A program made the position numbers and the translations under genes. The notes beneath the pieces are model-generated. The model saw only the letters and a program-made list of their open reading frames with translations, made no database searches and had not been told where the DNA came from. A DNA stretch of 64,000 bases from Saprospiraceae bacterium. Lineage in GTDB: Bacteria; Bacteroidota; Bacteroidia; Chitinophagales; Saprospiraceae. Positions 25,574 to 33,846 of the stretch are shown here, piece by piece; position 1 is the first letter of the stretch; each line of letters opens with the position of its first letter. The stretch spans positions 2,867,001-2,931,000 of the forward strand of contig JAWKLJ010000002.1 in the NCBI GenBank assembly GCA_041392805.1. The letters are read 5' to 3'.

Positions 25574-25667
25574 TTATATCACCAAAGGGTATGTTTGGGC
25601 AGATTTCAGCTTGCCTACTTTGGGTTAATCGGGTCTTCCCATACATGCGCTAACTAAATTTACCATT

Positions 25668-26042
25668 ATGAACATGCAATTCGAAAATTTATTAGAACGA
25701 GTCACTACCTTTATTCAATCTGAAGCTAAGACGGAAACCATCATCGGAAAACCATTTGATTTGGGCGAGTATTCTTGCATTCCGGTGATCCGTGTTGGCA
25801 TGGGTTTTGGCACAGGCGGTGGAGAGGGCGACGCCGCTAAACAAGGCCACGGCGAAGGTGGCGGCGCTGGTGCTGGATTAGGAATCGAACCGATTGGTTT
25901 TTTGGTCAGTCGCTTAGATGAAATTACCTTTGTAAGCACCAAAACCAATACTGGATTAGCCGCTGCATTTGAAAAAGTGCCCGATTTATTGACAAAATTT
26001 TTGGAAACCAGGCAACAAAAAGGAGTTGCAGTGGAAAATTAA
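25668..26042 (+). CDS. GerW/YtfJ-family protein
   Basis: This 124-residue protein has the GerW/YtfJ pattern: a helical start (LLERVTTFIQSEAKTETIIG), GEYSCIPVIRVGMGFGTGGG near 30-50, a glycine-rich loop, GAGLGIEPIGFLV near 77 and a final amphipathic helix. In Firmicutes YtfJ is a sporulation/germination protein, but this lineage does not sporulate, so its role must be different. The preceding gene encodes a DUF2953-like partner as in Bacillus. No signal peptide. Confidence 0.85.
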   Translation: MNMQFENLLERVTTFIQSEAKTETIIGKPFDLGEYSCIPVIRVGMGFGTGGGEGDAAKQGHGEGGGAGAGLGIEPIGFLVSRLDEITFVSTKTNTGLAAAFEKVPDLLTKFLETRQQKGVAVEN

Positions 26043-26090
26043 TTCCTCTCAATTTGACTTTTGACGCTTTGGGTAATCCTTTGTTTCCAA

Positions 26091-26155
26091 GTGGGAAGGG
26101 GGAAGTGGGAAGTGGGAAAATTGCGCACCTGAGCCTTTCCCACTTCCCGTCTTTC
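26091..26155 (+). repeat. Dispersed repeat copy A (GTGGGAA-type)
   Basis: A stretch of gtgggaa units (26091-26118) is followed by attgcgcacctgagcc and ttcccacttccc, so it can fold on itself. The core gaagtgggaaaattgcgcac with the following ctttccc is found again in reverse orientation at 30863-30956. It lies between the GerW-like gene and the ATPase gene and could also act as a transcript end. Confidence 0.6.
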
Positions 26156-26199
26156 CGCCTTCAAAACGGCGAAGGTCCAGTTATCAAACATCGTTCCAT

Positions 26200-26703
26200 A
26201 TGATCATACTCGTTGCAGGATTACCAGGAAGCGGTAAAACGACTTTTGCAGAAGCACTTGCTGATTCTTTAGGTGCCAGCCATTTTAATACGGATAAAAT
26301 ACGGATAGCCCTTGGAAAAACCGGGCAGTACGATAATGCCACCAAAATATTGGTATACGAGCAACTATTAGCACAAATAAGGAAAGTACTCAAAAAAAAA
26401 CAATCGGTTATTGTCGATGCTACTTTTTATAAAAAAGCCCTTCGGCAACCCTATATTGCCTTAGCCCACCAATTTGTCACACCTATTAAGTATATTGAAA
26501 TCAAAGCATCAGAAGCGGTCATTCAGCAAAGAATGCAATCCAAGCGAAAATACAGCGAAGCAGATTTCGAGGTTTATCAAAACATAAAAAAGCAATACGA
26601 ACCCATAACTGAGCCGCATTTTGTCTTATGGTCAGATCAGCTAAGTTTAGCTGAAATGGTTGAAAAGGCCAAAGCATTTCTTATAATCGAAAAACATGCG
26701 TGA
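26200..26703 (+). CDS. P-loop kinase/ATPase (COG0645-like, AAA_33)
   Basis: This 167-residue protein has a Walker A motif GLPGSGKT at 7-14, a DATFYKKALRQPY segment near 67 and a Lid-like RMQSKRKYSEADFEVY near 107, as in the polynucleotide-kinase/zeta-type P-loop kinases of COG0645. It likely phosphorylates a small molecule or nucleotide-like target in the cytosol. The next gene, an aminoglycoside-phosphotransferase-like protein, overlaps it by 8 bases; the two are often found fused in one protein elsewhere, so they probably act together. Confidence 0.85.
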   Translation: MIILVAGLPGSGKTTFAEALADSLGASHFNTDKIRIALGKTGQYDNATKILVYEQLLAQIRKVLKKKQSVIVDATFYKKALRQPYIALAHQFVTPIKYIEIKASEAVIQQRMQSKRKYSEADFEVYQNIKKQYEPITEPHFVLWSDQLSLAEMVEKAKAFLIIEKHA

Positions 26704-27751
26704 ATCCGAAGTCAATCAATTACTGGAGGAAATTAAAAAAGGTTTAGATGAAACGGCAACTTTAATTGAAACACATATTTCATGGGTGATCCTCACCAAG
26801 ACCCTGGTTTTCAAAATAAAAAAACCGGTGAAATTTTCTTTCCTTGATTTTTCTACCCTCGATCAGCGAAAACATTATTGTGAAAGGGAGCTACAACTTA
26901 ATAATCGATTGACAAGTGGCATTTACCTAGAAGTCCTGCCGATCCGTAAAACACCAAAAGGTTTGTTCTCCGTTACGAGCCGCCAAGGCGAAATCATGGA
27001 TTATACCGTTAAAATGAAAAGGTTAGATACCGAAAAACAAATGAACGTCCTGCTGACAAAGCACCTCGTTGGGCCTCAGCATATGGAGCAAATCGCGGCC
27101 CAGTTGGCAACCTTTCATGCCAGCAGTGCTAAGGTTGGCCCTCCTCCTGACCTAGCAGAAATGCAGCAAGATTTTGCAGACATAGCTAAAATAAAAAACT
27201 TCCTGTCCACTCATTTAGGGAAAACAAACGAGGCCTTACTGGACAAAGCCATTCTATTTTCTGAGGCTTTCCTAAGGGCACAACAAAAGAGGATAAGAGA
27301 GCGCTATGAGAGCGGTTTTGTCATAGATGGGCATGGTGACTTACATTCCAAGAATATTTTCCTGTTAGATCAGCCTGTTATTTTTGATTGCATAGAATTC
27401 AATGACCATTTTCGCTATCTGGATGTTTTAAATGAATTGGCCTTTTTATGTATGGATTTGGATGCGTATGGCCAAGCCGATCTAGGAGTTCATTTAATGG
27501 AAAAGTACAATACCTTGCACCCCATTCTTTTACAGCCAGCAGATCAGCTTTTGTTTCAATATTTTAAATGGTACCGGGCCAATGTTAGGCTAAAAGTAAG
27601 TGGGTTGAAACTGATGTCAACCCACTATAAAGTAATTCCAAAACAAGAATTGGAAGGTATTAAAATATATTTGACCTTATTTGAGAACTATTACCTGGGT
27701 TTAATTACCAACACTTCTGATGCCACCGAAATAAAACTGAATGCCGATTGA
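26696..27751 (+). CDS. Aminoglycoside phosphotransferase-like kinase (COG2187)
   Basis: This 351-residue protein has a kinase-like fold with the APH catalytic loop HGDLHSKN at 213-220 and a metal-binding FDCIEFN at 230-236; the N-terminal lobe contains a conserved KIKKPVKFSFLDFS near 40. It matches COG2187, usually the N-terminal half of a fusion with the preceding P-loop kinase. Its substrate is unknown, and resistance should not be assumed. The start overlaps the upstream gene by 8 bases, and the 3' end overlaps the convergent beta-barrel gene by 51 bases. Confidence 0.88.
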   Translation: MRESEVNQLLEEIKKGLDETATLIETHISWVILTKTLVFKIKKPVKFSFLDFSTLDQRKHYCERELQLNNRLTSGIYLEVLPIRKTPKGLFSVTSRQGEIMDYTVKMKRLDTEKQMNVLLTKHLVGPQHMEQIAAQLATFHASSAKVGPPPDLAEMQQDFADIAKIKNFLSTHLGKTNEALLDKAILFSEAFLRAQQKRIRERYESGFVIDGHGDLHSKNIFLLDQPVIFDCIEFNDHFRYLDVLNELAFLCMDLDAYGQADLGVHLMEKYNTLHPILLQPADQLLFQYFKWYRANVRLKVSGLKLMSTHYKVIPKQELEGIKIYLTLFENYYLGLITNTSDATEIKLNAD

Positions 27752-28354
27752 CATGTCGAATTGATTGGTTTTTGTAATGGTTTCGGCACTCACGCCACCA
27801 ATTTGGGTGTCAAATCTGCTTCTGGCAAAGTTGTATTTAAAAACCGCCTCAATCCCAATACCTCCTTCAGAAACAATGGTAAACCCCGGCCCCATGCCTA
27901 TCGCAAAAATATTGGTGTGAATGGACTGTTTTGCTTCCCCGATTAACTGATCGTCAGAGGAAGTTCCAAAGCCAAAGTTGGTCTCGGCAAAAAATGCCAT
28001 CTGTGCATCTACCGGATAATAATACCTAAAGAAGGGGCCGAATAATAAATCACTGTCATTTGTTTTATCTTGGTTTGGCTCCTTTAATCGGCTAAAAGTG
28101 TAATCCATGCCAAGACCTAGGGCAAAATTATCGACTATAAAATAACCAATATTGGGCTTAAAACTGAACTGAACGGAAGATGGACCTTCCCCCTTTTCTT
28201 CCGTCGATGAAGCAGATAATTTTACATTAGAGCTGGAGGCGGAGAACCCCAAGGTTGATCCCAGGATAAAATTCCCCTGATCAAAAATCTGCGCACTGGC
28301 CGTGCTGAGTGAAAGAAAAACCAATCCACCTATCAAAAGCATTAACTTTCTCAT
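27701..28354 (-). CDS. Outer-membrane beta-barrel protein
   Basis: This 217-residue protein has a signal peptide (1-21, LLIGGLVFLSLSTASAQ), then alternating strand patterns (GYFIVDNFALGLGMDYTF, FGPFFRYYYPV) and a penultimate strand FDMSIGIQFYF before a short tail GGIRSVGN. It is likely an eight-stranded porin-like barrel of unknown role. Its final 51 bases overlap the end of the convergent kinase gene. Confidence 0.82.
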   Translation of the reverse strand: MRKLMLLIGGLVFLSLSTASAQIFDQGNFILGSTLGFSASSSNVKLSASSTEEKGEGPSSVQFSFKPNIGYFIVDNFALGLGMDYTFSRLKEPNQDKTNDSDLLFGPFFRYYYPVDAQMAFFAETNFGFGTSSDDQLIGEAKQSIHTNIFAIGMGPGFTIVSEGGIGIEAVFKYNFARSRFDTQIGGVSAETITKTNQFDMSIGIQFYFGGIRSVGN

Positions 28355-28423
28355 AAACTGATTTTTAAAAAGTTATGAATAGCTTCCTGATGAAAAAATG
28401 ATTCACGAACACAAGGCAGATTT

Positions 28424-28837
28424 CTAAAAAATATGAAGCGGAAAACTGTTGGCAATAACTTCCAGAATATAGATTTTTAATTCGTTATATTTTTGCTCCG
28501 TCAAGGCTATCTGTTTTCCTAACTGGGTATAATTTTCTTCTTTAACGGCTAAAGCTCTTCTTGATGGCTCGTCTACAAGTGTCAATTCTTTGCTTAAATG
28601 ATCCACTGATTCCAATAAATGGCAGAGATCATCTTGGACCAAGTTGTTTAGGTCATACTTCGCTTTTGCGTAACTAATCGGGTATTTTTCGGGAATAAAA
28701 TTGAAATTGACTAAATCCAGTAAGAAATTGGCCTCTTTTTGCCAAAAGGATAGTCTTTTTTTCCAGGAAACCACGACCGTGTTTAATTCCTGAAAAGAAT
28801 GGGTACTTAAAGGGACGAGATTGGTTAAGGCTGCCAT
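28424..28837 (-). CDS. Hypothetical helical protein
   Basis: This 137-residue protein is almost entirely alpha-helical, with coiled-coil patterns from about 75 onwards (LSKELTLVDEPSRRALAVKE, then TEQKYNELKIYILEVI). It has no signal peptide or recognised motif. It is expressed in the same direction as the CBS and hibernation-factor genes. A perfect 10-base inverted repeat sits 5 bases upstream of its start. Function unknown. Confidence 0.6.
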   Translation of the reverse strand: MAALTNLVPLSTHSFQELNTVVVSWKKRLSFWQKEANFLLDLVNFNFIPEKYPISYAKAKYDLNNLVQDDLCHLLESVDHLSKELTLVDEPSRRALAVKEENYTQLGKQIALTEQKYNELKIYILEVIANSFPLHIF

Positions 28838-28842
28838 GGTTT

Positions 28843-28866
28843 GTCTATTTTTGAATAAAAATAGAC
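28843..28866. promoter_or_regulatory. Perfect 10-bp inverted repeat just before a start codon
   Basis: gtctattttt (28843-28852) and aaaaatagac (28857-28866) are exact complements with a 4-base loop. The repeat is 5 bases from the ATG of the 28424-28837 gene. It could be an operator or a hairpin in the mRNA leader that hides the start; which is not decidable here. Confidence 0.45.
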
Positions 28867-28938
28867 CAGATCAAAACCAATTACAATGATGATTGTCATT
28901 GTCAAAAAGAATTAAATCACCTTCTTACCTTTGTCGCC

Positions 28939-29355
28939 CTAACTATCCAATAAAGCCTTAACAATATCTAGTGTTGTTACAATACCTACTAAGTTTTCCT
29001 TATCCATCACTGGGAGGGCATGAAAAAGATTGTGATTAAACACCTCCAGCACAGATTTAATGGAATCCGAAGCGTTCACTGTCACTATATTCTTTTGCAT
29101 AATTTCAGCGACCTTGTAATTTTTGAGCCGCAAATCATTGAGATAGGGCTCTTGGCTATCCTTGTCTATATATCGCATGAAATGAAGCACATCAGAAGCA
29201 CTCAAAATGCCTACTAGTTTTTCGTCTTCCAAGACAGGAAGATGATGTATTCTATGGGTATCTAAACATTCTTTTGCTTGCCTGACAGGATCATTTGAAG
29301 CGACCGTGATCAATTGATTTGTCATTATCGTAGCAATTGGAGCTTTTAAATCCAT
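28939..29355 (-). CDS. CBS-domain-pair protein
   Basis: This 138-residue protein consists of two CBS motifs (about 8-60 and 80-136): IATIMTNQLITVASND, HHLPVLEDEKLVGILSASDV, then IMQKNIVTVNASDS and HALPVMDKENLVGIVTTLDI. The pair forms one Bateman module that binds adenosine nucleotides. No catalytic domain is attached. It is grouped with the hibernation factor and a Usp gene, suggesting energy-stress sensing. Confidence 0.93.
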   Translation of the reverse strand: MDLKAPIATIMTNQLITVASNDPVRQAKECLDTHRIHHLPVLEDEKLVGILSASDVLHFMRYIDKDSQEPYLNDLRLKNYKVAEIMQKNIVTVNASDSIKSVLEVFNHNLFHALPVMDKENLVGIVTTLDIVKALLDS

Positions 29356-29413
29356 GGTTATTTCTTTTTAAAGGACGCTCCCCAAAAGGAGCATGATGAT
29401 GATAAAATCCTAT

Positions 29414-29722
29414 TTATTTGTGTGGACTTGATTTTTGTTTCTGCCTGATCAATTGTCTTCGCAGTTTCTCCACGACATTGGCAACTGATTTTTCCAATTC
29501 GTCGGTGGTGTCTTGTGCGAAAACCTCAGAAGCGTTAGTCTTCAGGCGGATTTCCACCTTTTTGTCGTTGATGCTTACTCCTTCGCCATTTTTCAGAAAA
29601 ACTTCTGCTTTTATGATGTTCTCCTGAAAATTGATGAGCTTTTCTACTTTTTTTTCAATCAGATCCTTCATGGCATCGTTGACCTCCCAAGGAGCATGAA
29701 TTAGTAATTGCATATGTCTCAT
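29414..29722 (-). CDS. hpf: Ribosome hibernation-promoting factor (HPF/RaiA family)
   Basis: This 102-residue protein fits the short HPF/YfiA family: a beta-alpha-beta-beta-beta-alpha pattern with VNDAMKDLIEKKVEKLINF, KAEVFLKNG, KVEIRLKTNASEVFAQDTTD and a basic C-terminal helix EKLRRQLIRQKQK. Family members bind the 30S decoding region in stationary phase and block translation. Two Met codons (1 and 4) are possible starts. Confidence 0.92.
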   Translation of the reverse strand: MRHMQLLIHAPWEVNDAMKDLIEKKVEKLINFQENIIKAEVFLKNGEGVSINDKKVEIRLKTNASEVFAQDTTDELEKSVANVVEKLRRQLIRQKQKSSPHK

Positions 29723-29750
29723 TTTGTGTTTAAAAGAATCTTAGTAGTTT

Positions 29751-29774
29751 GACGGAAATATTTTTTTTTCCGTC
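29751..29774. terminator. Weak hairpin downstream of dgoK
   Basis: gacggaaa (29751-29758) and tttccgtc (29767-29774) are complementary across an A/T-rich loop. It lies 93 bases past the dgoK stop and upstream of hpf, so it may end the dgoK transcript. Confidence 0.35.
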
Positions 29775-29866
29775 TCTTAAGATCGTCTCTACAACCTTAG
29801 TAATAAGTCAAAAGTACCTGTATCTATAAGGAAAAGTGGTGCCAATTATCAATCAGTGCATTGATT

Positions 29867-30826
29867 TTAATCAGCGATTAAAGCTGGAAGTATAGCTAAA
29901 TGGCCAAAGACCGTAGCCATACTGGCGGTAGCGGCGGGTATGACGTCAGATTGATTTTGCAGGTCGAACTGATCAAGGGCAACGCGATACAGAAGAGAGA
30001 GTTGGGCCCCACCACAAATAATAATTTGACATGCACGAGGAAGATGTATAAGGGTTTTTAATTCATAACCGATATGAAGCCCGCTTAGGAAACAGTAGTT
30101 TAGTTGAGGAGCTAAGCCTTGCAGCAAAGTATTGGTTCTAACCTTGAATAGGGCTTCCAGGTAATTTTTTTCCTTGGCCAAATGAACCCCGTTTTTAAAA
30201 GCAGCCATCGCATCGGCATGCTCAATGGCACTGGCCTGAACGGTATGAGAAAGAATACTATGGGTGGCCGAAATATGAAACAACTCTCCTGTCATAAAGG
30301 TAGAGAATTGGGTCACTTTTTTATTTTCGATGTAAATGTGTTTGGAGTGGGTCCCTGGCAATAAAAAGACACTTTGATTAAAGGAAAATTGGTTTTGCAT
30401 GCCGACCAATTGTGTTTCCTCTCCTCGCATAACATCATTTTCACTAGCTAGACCAGATAACAAATAGATATCGTGCGGCATGTTTATGGTGCTTGGGATT
30501 TTCTCCCAAACCAGGTCTTCTCCTGAAATTCGAAAAGGCAATTTTGCATAGGCCAATTCTTTCATTCCGATGGAGGAAGAGGCCATTCCTGAAATGAGCA
30601 CCGGTATGCCTTGCAGGTTGGTACTAGTTGACTGTACTATAATGGCAATCTGTGCTTTTAAATGGTTCAAAAAATAACCCAAAGCCGCTTCTTCTTTATC
30701 TTTTTTTGCCATCAATGGTCCTATGCCATCATTGGTTGACAATTGATGCAAACACGCCCCATTTTCACTTTCTATCAGGTAAAGTCTAAAATTACTCGTT
30801 CCCCAATCGCAGCTTAAAATTTTCAT
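29867..30826 (-). CDS. dgoK: 2-dehydro-3-deoxygalactonokinase (DgoK)
   Basis: This 319-residue kinase phosphorylates 2-dehydro-3-deoxy-galactonate in the De Ley-Doudoroff route of galactose/galactonate breakdown. The N-terminal ASKHA phosphate loop CDWGTSNFRLYL (5-16), ISGMASSSIGM near 93, MRGEETQLVG near 150 and LPGTHSKH near 172 fit DgoK. Downstream of the TRAP transporter genes on the same strand, it suggests that a sugar acid taken up by that transporter feeds this step. The aldolase (DgoA) and dehydratase (DgoD) are not in the window. Confidence 0.88.
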   Translation of the reverse strand: MKILSCDWGTSNFRLYLIESENGACLHQLSTNDGIGPLMAKKDKEEAALGYFLNHLKAQIAIIVQSTSTNLQGIPVLISGMASSSIGMKELAYAKLPFRISGEDLVWEKIPSTINMPHDIYLLSGLASENDVMRGEETQLVGMQNQFSFNQSVFLLPGTHSKHIYIENKKVTQFSTFMTGELFHISATHSILSHTVQASAIEHADAMAAFKNGVHLAKEKNYLEALFKVRTNTLLQGLAPQLNYCFLSGLHIGYELKTLIHLPRACQIIICGGAQLSLLYRVALDQFDLQNQSDVIPAATASMATVFGHLAILPALIAD

Positions 30827-30862
30827 TAGCCATTTTTTTTATGGACTTTTTGTTGAAACGTG

Positions 30863-30956
30863 AGTTGGAAGTGGGAAGTCGGAAAGGCCAAGGTGCGCAA
30901 TTTTCCCATTTCGCACTTCGTATTTCCAACTTCCGTCTTCCCACTTCCCACTCCCC
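30863..30956 (-). repeat. Dispersed repeat copy B
   Basis: Its reverse complement contains gaaatgggaaaattgcgcac, followed by cttggcctttccgacttccc, matching copy A at 26091-26155 over about 50 bases with few changes. Flanking stretches are also made of ggaagtggga-type units. It fills the gap between dgoK and the TRAP large permease. Confidence 0.6.
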
Positions 30957-30971
30957 ATTTTCATACAATCC

Positions 30972-32273
30972 CTAACTAATGCCATCCATCAACCATTTCG
31001 GTAGCCAAAGGATGACATCAGGCAAAAGTATAATCAATAGCAAAACAATCAACATTGGTATGAGGATAATAAATACATCTTTCAAGGCATCCACTACCTT
31101 TATTTCGCCTATGGCACAGGTGATCAGGAGGCATAGCCCATAAGGAGGCGTGACCAAACCAAAGGCCAAAGACACCACCCCAATAATTGCAAAATGGATA
31201 GGGTGATAACCCACTACTTCCGCCACAGGCCACAAAACCGTTCCCAGGATAATAATTGCAGGAATCGCATCGATAAACATGCCGATCAATAGAAAGCAAG
31301 CCGCCACCATTAAACCCGTACCTATAAATCCCATCTGAAGGTTAGCCACCTGACTGATCAGCGCCTCGGGCACCTTGAAAAAAGCAAGCAAAAAGGCAAA
31401 AGCAGAGGCCGTTCCAACTGCAAATAAAGCAATAGCGGCAAAACGAGCCGATTCATAAAACACCTGCATAACACCAGTGCGATCTAACTTTCGGTAAACC
31501 AGTACCCCTAAAATTAAGCTATAAAATACAGCCACCAACGAAGCTTCTGTCGGCGTGAAAAAACCACCAGCTATTCCTCCAACAATAATCACAGGCGTCA
31601 TCAAAGGCAAAAAAGCATTGCCCATGGCGGAGAAAAAGGCTTTCACACTTGCTAAGGGATATTTGGGGTATCCCCTGCGCTTGGCATAGATGTAAACAGC
31701 GACCATCATGGATAAACCTATCGCTATCCCCGGGATTACACCGGCTAAAAAAAGCCCTCCAATCGACACCGACATCACGCCTCCCCAGATAATCATCAAT
31801 ACGCTGGGCGGGATAATCACCCCCATCACGGAAGAACAAGAGGTAATTGCAACGGAAACCGAGGTATCATAACCTTCCTTCTTCATCGCCGGAATCATAA
31901 TGGCGCCAATACCCGCCGAATCAGCCGTAGAAGAACCAGAAATTCCCGCAAAAAGCATACTAACTAAAATATTCACATGCCCAAGCCCACCCGGAAGATG
32001 GCCTACCATGGTTTTTGCAAATTGGATCAACCGATCTGTTATTCCCGCTGCATTCATCAGGTTGGCTGCCAGTAGGAAAAAGGGGACCGCCAAGAGTAAA
32101 AAGGAATTATAAGCCTTAAACATCTCCGTGAAAAGCAGACTTATGGTCAATTGTTCGTGTAATAAAAAAATGGGGACGGTCGCTAATCCTAAGGCAAAAG
32201 AAATAGGCACCCTGATTAGAACCAATACAAAAAAGGAGACCAATAAAATTAGTGCTACTTCAATGGGGCCCAT
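30972..32273 (-). CDS. dctM: TRAP transporter large permease (DctM type)
   Basis: This 433-residue protein has about 12 membrane segments and matches the TRAP DctM subunit: PISFALGLATVPIFLL near 23, VPFFLLAANLMNAAGITDRL near 63, SMLFAGISGSSTADSAGIG near 107 and FTPTEASLVAVFYSL near 235. It carries the sodium-driven transport step. It overlaps the small permease gene by 14 bases. Because of the linked dgoK, the cargo may be a sugar acid; C4-dicarboxylates and sialic acid are other known TRAP cargoes. Confidence 0.95.
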   Translation of the reverse strand: MGPIEVALILLVSFFVLVLIRVPISFALGLATVPIFLLHEQLTISLLFTEMFKAYNSFLLLAVPFFLLAANLMNAAGITDRLIQFAKTMVGHLPGGLGHVNILVSMLFAGISGSSTADSAGIGAIMIPAMKKEGYDTSVSVAITSCSSVMGVIIPPSVLMIIWGGVMSVSIGGLFLAGVIPGIAIGLSMMVAVYIYAKRRGYPKYPLASVKAFFSAMGNAFLPLMTPVIIVGGIAGGFFTPTEASLVAVFYSLILGVLVYRKLDRTGVMQVFYESARFAAIALFAVGTASAFAFLLAFFKVPEALISQVANLQMGFIGTGLMVAACFLLIGMFIDAIPAIIILGTVLWPVAEVVGYHPIHFAIIGVVSLAFGLVTPPYGLCLLITCAIGEIKVVDALKDVFIILIPMLIVLLLIILLPDVILWLPKWLMDGIS

Positions 32274-32748
32274 GATCTATTTCGTTTTGTTGGTCAAAGT
32301 GATCGTATAATTGTTCTACCAGAAATAAAAGCCAGCTAAAGCCAGCTATCGGCCAGGCGATGTAAATGGTCAGCATAGGCAACCCTGAAATTTCGGATTG
32401 CTGCGTGGCGCCAAATTGGGCAAACTGCCAACCGCCAAAGAAAAAAACGCAAGACATCAACAGCATCAGCATCAGTAAGATAAAATGCAGACTACGTTCT
32501 ACCTTCGGGCTATATGGAGGTAAAAGGTCTATCTTAAAATGTGTGTTTTCCCTTACCGCTACGGTCGCTCCCAGCATGATGACCCAAATAAAGGCAAAAC
32601 GCGCAATTTCTTCTGTCCAAATATAACGCGGAACAAAAGGAACAAAGCGAGAAACCACCTGTAGGAAAACGGGAATAATCAAGGCCACCAGCATGAGGGT
32701 TAACAATACTTGCAGCAATTGAAAATATTTATCTATGATTTTTTTCAT
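32260..32748 (-). CDS. dctQ: TRAP transporter small permease (DctQ type)
   Basis: This 162-residue subunit has four membrane segments and the conserved RYIWTEEIARFAFIWVIMLG stretch near 40-60 typical of DctQ. It pairs with the large permease (14-base overlap) and with the binding protein gene ending 2 bases before it, so the three form a single operon. Confidence 0.95.
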   Translation of the reverse strand: MKKIIDKYFQLLQVLLTLMLVALIIPVFLQVVSRFVPFVPRYIWTEEIARFAFIWVIMLGATVAVRENTHFKIDLLPPYSPKVERSLHFILLMLMLLMSCVFFFGGWQFAQFGATQQSEISGLPMLTIYIAWPIAGFSWLLFLVEQLYDHFDQQNEIDHGPH

Positions 32749-32750
32749 CT

Positions 32751-33776
32751 CTATTGAATCTTGTCTATGGCATCCAAAATGGCGCTGGCACCTATCTCTT
32801 TAGCAAAAGCCTCCTTTACTGGCTTAGCCAGTTCTAACATTTTTTCCCTCTCTGTAAAAACATGGGTCTTCACTTTCCCCTCTTCTTCCATTTTTTTCAT
32901 CAGCGGATCATCTATTTCAATCTCGAAATTTCGCTCAAATTCCATCGCTTCCTTGCCTGCTTTCCGGATGGCGGCCTGTAAATCTGGCGGCAACTTCCTA
33001 AAGCGTTTTCCGCTAAAAAATAAGGGGCGAATGATAATCGAGACCGTTGTTAAAGAAACCTCTTTGGCCACTTCATACCATTTGTACTGCATGAAGGCGC
33101 TAGCGGAGTTTTCAGCCCCTTCGATGACCCCCGTCTGTATGGCATTATACACCTCCCCACCACTGATCACCGTAGGAACGGCCCCAATGGCTTCAAACAT
33201 CCTCGATTGAATGGGCGACCCCATCACCCGCATATAAAAACCTTTCAGTTCCTCCATGTTTCGTATTGGTCTCTTTCCCACCAAATGGCGCTTCTCCCCT
33301 CCCCCATAGCCCAAAATAACCACATCCGCCCGGTCACTGACGATCTTTTCAATGGGCCGGAAAATATCCGACTCCATCGTCTTTAAATAATGCTCTGTAT
33401 CCCTGAAGAGAAAAGGGACATCCATAATCGTAATCATTTTAGAAAAAGTGGAGGCATGAGAAGGGGAAGCCACTGCAAAGTCAACGACCGCTCCAATATT
33501 CATATAGTTGAAGAAGTCTTTTTCCTGTCCTAATTCGCTGTTTTTATGGAGTACAAACTTGACTTTCTGAGGACCCTCGTAATATTGTTCGACGAGTTCC
33601 ACAAATCGAACCAAGGCTTTGGTATAGGAATGATTATCATCAAAAATACAGGCGCCATGCAAGATAATCGTATTGGAAGCGGTCTTGTGATTAGCAGCCC
33701 AGGCGCCCAAAAGGACCAGCAGCCCAATCACCAAGCAGCTGAGTATCGTTTTGAATAAGGCTTGTTTGTTTACCAT
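32751..33776 (-). CDS. dctP: TRAP transporter substrate-binding protein (DctP family)
   Basis: This 341-residue periplasmic protein has an N-terminal hydrophobic leader (ILSCLVIGLLVLLGAWAA, about 10-28) and the DctP fold: GAVVDFAVASPSHAS near 92, MDVPFLFRDTEHY near 118 and the conserved arginine-containing RPIRNMEELKGFYMRVMGSP near 167 that binds the carboxylate in the family, then GVIEGAENS near 215. It is the first gene of the TRAP operon. A TAnnTTTG-type box on the minus strand (33801-33794) lies 18 bases upstream of the start. Cargo is unknown but probably a carboxylated compound. Confidence 0.95.
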   Translation of the reverse strand: MVNKQALFKTILSCLVIGLLVLLGAWAANHKTASNTIILHGACIFDDNHSYTKALVRFVELVEQYYEGPQKVKFVLHKNSELGQEKDFFNYMNIGAVVDFAVASPSHASTFSKMITIMDVPFLFRDTEHYLKTMESDIFRPIEKIVSDRADVVILGYGGGEKRHLVGKRPIRNMEELKGFYMRVMGSPIQSRMFEAIGAVPTVISGGEVYNAIQTGVIEGAENSASAFMQYKWYEVAKEVSLTTVSIIIRPLFFSGKRFRKLPPDLQAAIRKAGKEAMEFERNFEIEIDDPLMKKMEEEGKVKTHVFTEREKMLELAKPVKEAFAKEIGASAILDAIDKIQ

Positions 33777-33846
33777 GGTCTATCTACTTGTTCCAAACTT
33801 AAGAAATCTTTGGGAAACGGGAAGTAAATGGATATTAATTACTTCC

